DNA from: Actinomycetes bacterium | GTDB taxonomy: Bacteria > Actinomycetota > Acidimicrobiia > Acidimicrobiales > RAAP-2 | Reading direction: 5' to 3' | Assembly: GCA_021807655.1 (NCBI GenBank) | Contig: JAKBCT010000044.1 | Location: 1 to 7,046 of the forward strand | Length of the DNA: 7,046 nucleotides | In this document: positions 1 through 5,555 of the stretch, piece after piece | Position numbering within the stretch: the stretch's first letter is position 1 | Layout of the letters: each line of letters begins with the position of its first letter | Notes under the pieces: model-generated | Told to the model about the DNA's origin: nothing | Seen by the model: only the letters and a program-made list of their open reading frames with translations | Database searches by the model: none | Made by a program: the position numbers and the translations under genes

Positions 1-63
1 GTGATATGGATACCCCTCTAACGGAAACGCGATGGCGAGCGCAGCGAGTGATGCGTGGATGAA

Positions 64-100
64 CGCTGTTGGCCGGTGGTCCACTCCGTGGCCACCAGCG
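64..100. repeat. Imperfect inverted repeat / possible hairpin
   Basis: GGTGG (75-79) pairs with CCACC (92-96), and CCAC (81-84) pairs with GTGG (88-91). One T is bulged and the loop is TCC. CGCT (64-67) and AGCG (97-100) could extend the stem across a large asymmetric bulge. There is no T-run after it on either strand, so it is not a standard intrinsic terminator. It may end a transcript entering from the left, but no gene is visible there. Confidence 0.3.
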
Positions 101-211
101 TGATCCGAAAACAGAACCGCTACATCGGGGCGATCGGCACGGAGATCCTTCGCACGTGCGGTCGTGGCCCGGGGTCCGCGGACTCGCTCTCACGCGATGG
201 AATATCGGATA

Positions 212-227
212 GATGACGATCGTCATC
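212..227. repeat. Perfect 16-bp palindrome downstream of lexA
   Basis: GATGACGATCGTCATC equals its own reverse complement over 16 bases. It begins 52 bases beyond the lexA stop codon. As RNA it could fold only into a 6-bp stem with a 4-base GATC loop, and no T-run follows on the lexA strand, so a protein-binding site is as likely as a terminator. A second GC-rich palindrome, GGCCCGGGCC, lies next to it at 232-241. No gene is supported anywhere in 1-279. Confidence 0.45.
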
Positions 228-279
228 GTGGGGCCCGGGCCAACGAGAGAGTACTCGGCACTAATCGGGCGAAAACGGC

Positions 280-918
280 CTAGTAGGACCGCATGACGGC
301 AATGACCCGACCGAAGATCGTTACGTCGGCGGAATCGAACTCCATCGGCTCCATCGAGGAGTTCTCGGGCTTTAAGACAATTCGTCCACCCTGGGGGAAG
401 AAACGTTTTACCGTGGCCTCACCCTCGGGCAGCCCCGCGACGACGATTTCACCCGTCTCGGCCGTTGGCTGGCGATTCACGACGAGTAGGTCGCCTGGCA
501 GGATGCCCGCTTCGATCATGGACTCGCCTCGTACCTGGAGTACGAAGCTGTCGCCGCGCCCGGCGAGTTGGGCGGGCACCGCCATCATCTCGTGGATGTT
601 CATCGCCTGGATGTTCTCATCGGCGAGTACGCCGATTCCGGCGGCGACGTCGCCGACGAATGGGATGTTGCGGACCGAGGGTTCGGGCGCCATCGAATCA
701 GCGTCGAGTCGTACAGTCAGTGTGCGGGGTTGCTGTGGATTCTTTGCGATGTAACCCGCATCGCGAAGCACCGTGATGTGGTTCGCTACCGTCGCGGGTG
801 ACTTCAACCCAACGTGATCGCCGATTTCGCGAATCGTCGGAGGGAAGTTCCGTTCGCGTTGGCACGCGATGATGAACTCAAGGATCTGACGGCGCATGGG
901 GGTAATGACCTCGGCCAC
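280..918 (-). CDS. lexA: LexA SOS-response repressor / self-cleaving serine peptidase
   Basis: LexA represses DNA-damage-response genes and inactivates itself by RecA-stimulated autocleavage. The GTG at 918 gives 212 aa, close to the usual 200-240. It follows the Shine-Dalgarno GAAAGGAG (930-923), and its N-terminus lines up with E. coli LexA. A TTG at 942 in the same frame would lie inside the LexA box and has no ribosome site, so I reject it. In GTG numbering, an N-terminal winged helix-turn-helix occupies about residues 1-65, with the PTIREIGDHVGL stretch and the recognition helix near residues 40-52. The cleavage site is Ala93-Gly94 in DVAAGIG. The catalytic Ser133 (RGESM) and Lys171 (ATVKRF) form the peptidase dyad. 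The cleavage loop reads AAGIGVLADEN where many LexAs have a Pro after AAGx. The gene is transcribed away from the transporter operon and is very probably autoregulated through the boxes just upstream. Confidence 0.95.
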   Translation of the reverse strand: MAEVITPMRRQILEFIIACQRERNFPPTIREIGDHVGLKSPATVANHITVLRDAGYIAKNPQQPRTLTVRLDADSMAPEPSVRNIPFVGDVAAGIGVLADENIQAMNIHEMMAVPAQLAGRGDSFVLQVRGESMIEAGILPGDLLVVNRQPTAETGEIVVAGLPEGEATVKRFFPQGGRIVLKPENSSMEPMEFDSADVTIFGRVIAVMRSY

Positions 919-935
919 GGCACTCCTTTCGGGGA

Positions 936-949
936 CGAACAACTGTTCG
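936..949. promoter_or_regulatory. LexA box 1 (SOS operator)
   Basis: CGAACAACTGTTCG fits the Gram-positive/actinobacterial LexA consensus CGAAC-N4-GTTCG. With flanks (935-950) it becomes ACGAACA-AC-TGTTCGT, two perfect 7-base arms. It lies 18 bases upstream of the lexA GTG, at the predicted transcription start, where a bound dimer would block lexA transcription. This is the normal arrangement for lexA autoregulation. Confidence 0.85.
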
Positions 950-950
950 T

Positions 951-979
951 AGCGTAGCGACTACCGCTGCTGAAATCAA
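951..979 (-). promoter_or_regulatory. Candidate lexA promoter (-35/-10)
   Basis: On the minus strand TTGATT (979-974) is followed after exactly 17 bases by TACGCT (956-951). These match 4 of 6 and 3 of 6 bases of the sigma-70-type consensus. Transcription would start near 944, inside LexA box 1, leaving a leader of about 25 bases with the GGAG ribosome site. The second LexA-like box overlaps the -35. The hexamers are weak alone, but their fit between the two operators supports the call. Confidence 0.4.
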
Positions 980-990
980 ACACGTGTTCG
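977..990. promoter_or_regulatory. Second LexA-box-like site
   Basis: CAAACACGTGTTCG differs at one base from the symmetric CGAAC-N4-GTTCG. Its centre is 41 bp from that of box 1, about four helical turns, so two dimers would sit on the same DNA face. It overlaps the candidate lexA -35. It also lies in the divergent region, so it could in principle affect plus-strand transcription towards the transporter genes. Confidence 0.5.
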
Positions 991-1037
991 TAAAACAGTG
1001 TTAGCGATCTTTTGGCGATCAGCGCGGAGATGACCTA

Positions 1038-1166
1038 ATGCCCGATCCTTCGTGCTGCTACTGTGCTGCGGTGGCCAAGGTGGCCAATGGAAAATCCGCT
1101 GAGGTGGCTCGAGCGTGTCCGGTATGTGACACGTTGGTGTGCCTGGGGGAATTATTACACAGTTGA
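1038..1166 (+). CDS. Cys-rich 42-aa small ORF: possible leader peptide or mini zinc-ribbon
   Basis: An ATG at 1038 opens 42 codons ending in TGA at 1164-1166, preceded by GGAG (1026-1029) at 8 bases spacing. The product has six cysteines (6, 7, 9, 27, 30, 35), including two CxxC pairs, C6-x-x-C9 and C27-P-V-C30, separated by 17 residues, as in zinc-ribbon knuckles. The last part is Leu/Val rich (TLVCLGELLHS) and includes two adjacent TTA leucine codons, a codon scarce in neighbouring genes. The stop overlaps the GAGGAGG ribosome site of the binding-protein gene and lies 10 bases before its TTG start, so translation of the two could be coupled. Alternatively it is a chance ORF: its third-position GC (about 59% by hand count) is modest, and one candidate promoter for the next gene lies inside it. 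I recognise no family. Confidence 0.35.
   Translation: MPDPSCCYCAAVAKVANGKSAEVARACPVCDTLVCLGELLHS
1070..1087. repeat. Tandem 9-bp direct repeat
   Basis: GGTGGCCAA occurs twice in succession, each copy containing the palindrome TGGCCA. The period is three codons, and in the small ORF frame the repeat encodes part of VAKVAN. Just upstream GTGCTGC (1052-1058 and 1063-1069) and GCGATC (1004-1009 and 1015-1020) each recur with an 11-base period. They may be activator-binding repeats or a product of local duplication. Confidence 0.4.
1126..1155 (+). promoter_or_regulatory. Candidate promoter of the binding-protein gene
   Basis: GTGACA (1126-1131) matches the -35 consensus at 5 of 6 bases. After 18 bases AATTAT (1150-1155) matches the -10 at 4 of 6. 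Transcription would start near 1162, leaving a short leader with the GAGGAGG site. A rival pair, TTGGCG (1012-1017) and CCTAAT (1034-1039) with 16 bases between, would start near 1045 and give a leader of about 130 bases. Neither start would include the small ORF's initiation codon at 1038. Confidence 0.3.
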
Positions 1167-1176
1167 GGAGGACGAG

Positions 1177-2358
1177 TTGATTAAGCCTCGTTTGAACAAG
1201 ACGGTGGCGGCGGTTACGACCAGTGCCCTGCTGTTGATGGCGGTGCCGGTTGTCGGCATCACGTCAGCCTCGGGGGCTTCGGCCAAGCCGACCTACACCA
1301 TCGGTTATCAGGGACCGCTATCTGGTGGCAACCAGCAGCTCGGGTTGAACATGGTGAACGCCGTCCAATTGGCGATCAATCAGGCGAACGCGTCCGGCAA
1401 ATTGCCCTTCAGGTTGAAGCTTGCGACCTACGACGACCAGGGTGACCCGACCATCGCTCCGACGCAGGCGCAGGCCGCCATCGCGAATAAGAACGTGGTC
1501 GCGATTGTGGGACCGGCGTTCTCTGGTGCGACTGCAGCCTCTGAGCCGTTCTACCACAAGGCGCAATTGGCGACCGTGAGCCCATCGGCGACGAACCCCA
1601 AGTTGGCGACCAACCACTGGAACAACTTCTTCCGTGTGGTGGCCGACGACAACATTCAGGGTCCGGCCGACGCTAATTACGTGGTCAAGACGTTGAAGAA
1701 GAACAAGGTCTACGTCGTGAACGACGGAACGGCTTACGGCTCGGGCGTCGCCCAGGCCTTCGCCGCGACGGCGACCAAGGACGGTGCGACGGTGACCCCG
1801 GCGACCGTTCCGGGTACCTCGCAGTGCCAGAACGGCACCGCGTCGTCGACCGAGTACACCTCGGCCGCTGCCCAGGTCGTGGCGAGTGGTGCCAACGCGA
1901 TGTTCTACGGTGGCTACTACTGTGACCTCGGTCTGTTCCTTGGCCAGTTGCAGTCTGCGGGTTACACGGGCATTGTGATGTCGGACGACGGCGCGCTGTC
2001 ACCGGCGTTGATCGCGGCCACGACTCCCGCTTCGGCCGCCAACGGCGTCTACCTGACGTGTGCGTGCGCGAGTTCCACGAACCCGACGTTCAACCGTGAG
2101 TACCAGGCCCTGGCGCACTTCAGCGCCGCCAACGCGACGTACGCGCCCGAGTCTTACGACGCGACCAACGCCATCATCGCGGCGATGCAGAAGTTGAAGA
2201 AGATCACCCGCGCTGGCATCGTTGCCCAGCTGCACAAACTGGTGATGAAGGGGATGACCAAGGTCATCCGCTTCCAGCCCAACGGTAACATCGCCGGTTC
2301 GGCGATCTACGTGAACCGGGTCAAGAACGGAAAGATTGTTCAGCTCGGTCTCGAGTAA
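1177..2358 (+). CDS. Branched-chain-amino-acid-type ABC transporter substrate-binding protein
   Basis: This is the extracellular ligand-binding component of a HAAT-family importer (periplasmic-binding fold, Peripla_BP_6/LivJ-LivK type). I chose the TTG at 1177 because GAGGAGG (1165-1171) sits 5 bases before it and it yields a clean signal peptide: a basic start (MIKPRLNK), a hydrophobic core to about residue 27, and likely cleavage after ASA at residue 36. Starting at 1063 would add 38 Trp/Arg-rich residues before the signal. The product is 393 aa, normal for the family. Family-like stretches are YTIGYQGPLSGG at the mature N-terminus, IVGPAFSGATAASEP and TVSPSATNP in the first lobe, and NDGTAYGSGVAQAF at the start of the second lobe. 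There is no lipobox Cys. The four cysteines of the mature protein (about 217, 249, 295, 297) could form disulfides. LivHMGF follow directly. The ligand is inferred from the operon; urea, amides or other amino acids cannot be excluded. Confidence 0.9.
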   Translation: MIKPRLNKTVAAVTTSALLLMAVPVVGITSASGASAKPTYTIGYQGPLSGGNQQLGLNMVNAVQLAINQANASGKLPFRLKLATYDDQGDPTIAPTQAQAAIANKNVVAIVGPAFSGATAASEPFYHKAQLATVSPSATNPKLATNHWNNFFRVVADDNIQGPADANYVVKTLKKNKVYVVNDGTAYGSGVAQAFAATATKDGATVTPATVPGTSQCQNGTASSTEYTSAAAQVVASGANAMFYGGYYCDLGLFLGQLQSAGYTGIVMSDDGALSPALIAATTPASAANGVYLTCACASSTNPTFNREYQALAHFSAANATYAPESYDATNAIIAAMQKLKKITRAGIVAQLHKLVMKGMTKVIRFQPNGNIAGSAIYVNRVKNGKIVQLGLE

Positions 2359-2376
2359 CCACTGAGTAACTCTGAG

Positions 2377-2413
2377 CGGAAGGGCCGGGGGTTTCCCCCG
2401 GCCCTTCCGTTTT
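2377..2413 (+). terminator. Strong intrinsic terminator between binding protein and livH
   Basis: A perfect 15-bp stem (2377-2391 with 2395-2409) closes a TTT loop and is followed by TTTT (2410-2413). It begins 19 bases after the binding-protein stop codon and ends 36 bases before the livH start. This leaves little room for a separate promoter, so livHMGF is probably reached by partial readthrough. That arrangement would give more binding protein than permease. Confidence 0.85.
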
Positions 2414-2449
2414 GATTACACTTTCGACGAACCATTCAAGGGGGCGCAG

Positions 2450-3412
2450 TTGGGAGCATTTGGGCACTACCTCACGGGGCACTTCGCCACGCTCCGTCTC
2501 GAGTTCTGGGCGCTGTTCATTGGCGGTCTCGCTAACGGCGTGCTCTACGGCATGGTGGCGGTTGGCTACACGCTCGTCTATGGCGTTCTGCGCCTCATCA
2601 ACTTCGCCCACTCGGAGATCTTCATGTCGGGGGGCTTCGCTGGCTACTTCGTAATGAAGGCGCTGGTGGGCACGGCTGTCCCATCGGGCATGGCCTCGGT
2701 CGGACTCATCGTACTGGGAACGTTGGTAGGTGGTTTCGTCGGCGCCTTCATGGCCACGCTGGTCGAACGGGTCGCGTATCGGCCACTGCGGCGGCGCCAC
2801 GCACCGGCACTCGCGTATTTGATCAGCGCCATTGGCGCGTCGTATTTTCTCTACAACATGGCGGGCAAGGAGTTTGGTCGAGTGCCAATCTCGATGCCCC
2901 AGCCCTACATCAACCACCCGATCGTCCACATTTTCGGAGCGCCGGTGCAGATGTACTACGTCATCATCTTGCTCGCCGGGGCCGTCATGTTCCTCGCGCT
3001 TGACCGGATCGTCGCCAAGACCAAGCTCGGCCGGAGCATTCGAGCAGTGGCCCAGGATGCCGAAACGGCGTCGCTGATGGGCGTGAACATTGACCGCACA
3101 ATCGTGCTGACGTTCATCGTTGGCGGCGCGCTCGGCGGAGCGGCCGGCTTTCTCTTCGGCATGGGCACCGGCGTGTCGAACACGATGGGTTTCGTACCGG
3201 CCCTGAAGGCGTTCACCGCCGCGGTACTCGGCGGTATCGGGAACCTCCGGGGCGCGATGATCGGTGGGTTCTTGCTCGGCGTTGTCGAAAGTCTCTCGGT
3301 GGTCTTCGTACAGGCCGCCTACATGGACGTGGTGGCCTTCGGAATCCTGGTCGCGGTCCTGCTGTTCCGTCCGACCGGCATTCTCGGCGAGCGACTGGGG
3401 AGGGCGGCGTGA
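2450..3412 (+). CDS. livH: Branched-chain amino acid ABC transporter permease LivH
   Basis: LivH is one of the two membrane subunits forming the translocation channel of the importer. It starts at TTG 2450, with AAGGGGG (2438-2444) 5 bases upstream, and has 320 aa, the usual size. The N-terminal stretch GVLYGMVAVGYTLVYGVLRL followed by INFAHSE (residues 30-56) is the LivH hallmark. About eight hydrophobic segments follow. The cytoplasmic coupling loop (about 194-223, GRSIRAVAQDAETASLMGVN) contacts the ATPases, and KAFTAAVLGGIGNLRGAMIG (253-272) is the conserved C-terminal block, which closely matches E. coli LivH. A terminator lies between it and the binding-protein gene, and its stop overlaps the livM start. 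The amino-acid specificity is inferred from the family. Confidence 0.94.
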   Translation: MGAFGHYLTGHFATLRLEFWALFIGGLANGVLYGMVAVGYTLVYGVLRLINFAHSEIFMSGGFAGYFVMKALVGTAVPSGMASVGLIVLGTLVGGFVGAFMATLVERVAYRPLRRRHAPALAYLISAIGASYFLYNMAGKEFGRVPISMPQPYINHPIVHIFGAPVQMYYVIILLAGAVMFLALDRIVAKTKLGRSIRAVAQDAETASLMGVNIDRTIVLTFIVGGALGGAAGFLFGMGTGVSNTMGFVPALKAFTAAVLGGIGNLRGAMIGGFLLGVVESLSVVFVQAAYMDVVAFGILVAVLLFRPTGILGERLGRAA

Positions 3413-4752
3413 AGCGTATTTTTACCAACGTTCACGTGAAGCGACTCTTTTCGGCCTTCGCCGCACTCGCGGTGCTGGAGCTCATGACCGGCCCCCCGGG
3501 TAGCGCCCTCTCTCCGACGGCCGGTTTCACGGGGTCTTTCCGTGAAGCCGCATCGTTCTTCGGTCTCTTTCGCACGCAGCGCTGGGTAGTGTTCTTCTTC
3601 CTCGCACTCGTCATGTTTGCCGTGTGGTCGACGTGGTTGACGTGGGGTGAACGGGTTCGCGGTGTGGCGGTCAAGGCCCTGAGTGTGCCGCGCGCCGCGA
3701 CGCATACCCGCCCGGGTCGCTGGGGGATGTACGTCGCCCTGCTCGCGCTCGCGTTGTTGCTGCCGCACTTGATCACCGACCCGTTCTGGCAGGCGGCCAT
3801 GGTCGAACAGATCTCGGTCTACGTCCTGCTCGCCCTCGGTCTCAACGTCGTCGTCGGTTTTGCCGGACTGCTCGACCTCGGGTTCGTGGCCTTCTACGCG
3901 ATCGGCGCGTATACGACGGCGTGGGTCACGGGCGCCCTGCCAACGGCTGCGCCCTTCGGTATTCACTTCAACAACTTCTACGCGATTCCCATCGCCATCG
4001 CGCTGGCTATGGGTGCGGGTATCATCCTCGGAGCACCGACGTTGCGCCTGCGTGGCGACTATCTGGCGATCGTGACGCTGGGATTCGGTGAGATCATCAC
4101 GATCTTCGCCAACAACCTGTACGGGATCACCGGTGGCTCACAGGGCACCAATACGATTCCGCACTTCTCACTGCACGTTGGCCCGATTAAGTACCTCTGG
4201 GGTTTGACGCCGGTGCCGTACTACTACCTGACAATCGTGTTCGTCATCTTGTTCCTAATCGGGTTCAAGCTGTTGGAACACTCTCGGGTCGGCCGTGCCT
4301 GGACCGCAATCCGCGAGGACGAGGTCGCCGCCGAATCGGTGGGCATCAACCCGCTCAAGTACAAGGTCATGGCGTTCGCTATTGGCGCCTCGACCGCTGG
4401 TTTCGCGGGAGTCGTGACGGCGAGCCAATCGAACACGATCTTCCCATCGAGCTTCACCCTGCAGTTCTCGATCAATATCCTCGTGCTCGTGATCTTCGGT
4501 GGCATGGGGTCGATCACCGGTGTCGTGCTCGGGGCGATTGTCATTCAGACCGGTTCGATGTACCTCTTGCACACGCCGCCATCGGGATATCAACCCCAGG
4601 ACCTCTACATCTACCTCGGTGCGCTGCTCGTCGTGATGATGATCTTCCGACCGGCGGGTCTCGTTCCGTCGCGTCGGCGTCACCGTGAGATTGGACTCGC
4701 CGAAAAGGGCGAGGGCCATATGAACGAAGTATTGACGGGAGACACGCCGTGA
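3409..4752 (+). CDS. livM: Branched-chain amino acid ABC transporter permease LivM
   Basis: LivM is the second channel-forming membrane subunit and pairs with LivH. The GTG start (3409) shares GTGA with the livH stop, and AGGG just upstream can serve as ribosome site. At 447 aa this is the long form: the first 130 residues carry extra hydrophobic segments (about 12-27, 59-77, 106-124), much like the N-terminal region of E. coli LivM (DUF3382). The core begins at ISVYVLLALGLNVVVGFAGL (135-154). The stretch LRLRGDYLAIVTLGFGEI (212-229) is nearly identical to E. coli LivM. GRAWTAIREDEVAAESVGIN (295-314) is the coupling loop for the ATPases. After residue 420 there is a short charged tail of about 27 residues. 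Its stop overlaps livG by four bases. Confidence 0.94.
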   Translation: MKRIFTNVHVKRLFSAFAALAVLELMTGPPGSALSPTAGFTGSFREAASFFGLFRTQRWVVFFFLALVMFAVWSTWLTWGERVRGVAVKALSVPRAATHTRPGRWGMYVALLALALLLPHLITDPFWQAAMVEQISVYVLLALGLNVVVGFAGLLDLGFVAFYAIGAYTTAWVTGALPTAAPFGIHFNNFYAIPIAIALAMGAGIILGAPTLRLRGDYLAIVTLGFGEIITIFANNLYGITGGSQGTNTIPHFSLHVGPIKYLWGLTPVPYYYLTIVFVILFLIGFKLLEHSRVGRAWTAIREDEVAAESVGINPLKYKVMAFAIGASTAGFAGVVTASQSNTIFPSSFTLQFSINILVLVIFGGMGSITGVVLGAIVIQTGSMYLLHTPPSGYQPQDLYIYLGALLVVMMIFRPAGLVPSRRRHREIGLAEKGEGHMNEVLTGDTP

Positions 4753-5555
4753 GCGACAAGATCTTCGACGTCGACCACGTCACGCTGCGATTCGGCGGCG
4801 TGGTCTCCCTGAATGACGTGACCCTGCACCAGGAGCGTGGCGAGATTTTGGCCGTCATCGGACCGAACGGAGCCGGCAAGACGTCGCTGTTCAATTCCCT
4901 GACCGGCGTCTATCAGCCCCAAGAGGGGACGATCACCTTTCAGGGCCGCGACGCCAAGCCGATGAGCGTCATCGGTAAGAAGCCTCACCGCGTCAGCACC
5001 GCCGGCGTCGCGCGGACGTTTCAGGCGTCACGCATGTTCAGCGCCCTGACGGCGTTTGAGAACATCAAGATCGGCGCAGAGTCCCACCGCGGCATCGGTG
5101 TTATCGGGGCGATGTTGCGCGGCCCCGCGACTCGTCGCGACGAGCGGACCTCGGATGAGCGGACGGTGGAACTCCTCGACTTCGTGGGTCTTCGAGCGAA
5201 GGGCAACGTGATCTCCTCGTCGCTCTCCTACGGTGACCGTCGCCGGCTGGAGATTGCTCGGGGCCTCGCGACTTCGCCCCAGGTGCTCTTGCTCGACGAA
5301 CCGGCCGCGGGGACCAACCCGTCGGAGAAACTCGAGCTGACCACGCTGATCCGTAAGGTTCGCGATGAGATGGGCGTCTCGATCTTGCTGATCGAGCACG
5401 ACATGAAACTGGTGATGTCACTGGCCGAACGGCTCTACGTACTCAATTTTGGCAGCGTCATCGCCCAGGGTACCCCGGAGGAGATTCGGGCCAACGACAA
5501 GGTCATCGAGGCCTACCTCGGTTCGACCGCGACTGAGACGGGGGACCGCTCGTGA
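4749..5555 (+). CDS. livG: Branched-chain amino acid ABC transporter ATP-binding protein LivG
   Basis: LivG is one of two cytoplasmic ATPases that drive import. It has 268 aa, the family norm. The GTG start overlaps the livM stop (GTGA), with GGGAG at 4737-4741. In order: Walker A GPNGAGKT (38-45), Q-loop Gln92 in RTFQASRMF, signature LSYGDRRRLEIAR (159-171), Walker B VLLLDE (179-184), and switch His217 (IEHDM). LSYG in place of LSGG, the AAGTNPSEK stretch after Walker B and the C-terminal NFGSVIAQGTPEEI are typical of LivG and separate it from LivF. All ATPase motifs look intact, so it should be active with LivF and the LivH-LivM pair. Confidence 0.95.
   Translation: MSDKIFDVDHVTLRFGGVVSLNDVTLHQERGEILAVIGPNGAGKTSLFNSLTGVYQPQEGTITFQGRDAKPMSVIGKKPHRVSTAGVARTFQASRMFSALTAFENIKIGAESHRGIGVIGAMLRGPATRRDERTSDERTVELLDFVGLRAKGNVISSSLSYGDRRRLEIARGLATSPQVLLLDEPAAGTNPSEKLELTTLIRKVRDEMGVSILLIEHDMKLVMSLAERLYVLNFGSVIAQGTPEEIRANDKVIEAYLGSTATETGDRS

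Noticed and set aside
3..62. Possible 3' end of a plus-strand gene entering from the left (stop at 60-62)
   Set aside because: Only 19 codons are visible, with nothing family-like, so it cannot be told from chance.
32..103. 23-codon plus-strand ORF from ATG 32
   Set aside because: Weak ribosome site, very short, and no motif.
1..226. Minus-strand open frame of 75 codons from ATG 226 to the left edge
   Set aside because: No ribosome site; the product is Arg/Ser/Pro/Cys-rich with no recognisable motif, typical of chance open frames in GC-rich DNA.
919..942. TTG start of lexA at 942
   Set aside because: It lies inside the LexA operator, upstream of the ribosome site GAAAGGAG that serves the GTG at 918.
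994..1002. AACAGTGTT as another LexA half-pair
   Set aside because: The spacing between AAC and GTT is three bases in place of four, and the outer CG bases are missing.
1063..1176. Upstream extension of the binding protein to a start at 1063
   Set aside because: The 38 added residues are Trp/Arg-rich, put charged sequence before the signal peptide and lack a ribosome site. GAGGAGG points clearly to TTG 1177.
2321..2929. 202-codon antisense open frame across the terminator and livH
   Set aside because: It crosses the terminator hairpin, lies opposite livH and has no recognisable features.
3319..3966. 215-codon antisense open frame across livH/livM
   Set aside because: It lies opposite strongly supported permease coding sequence, and its composition is Arg/Glu-rich with no motif; a shadow of GC-rich codons.
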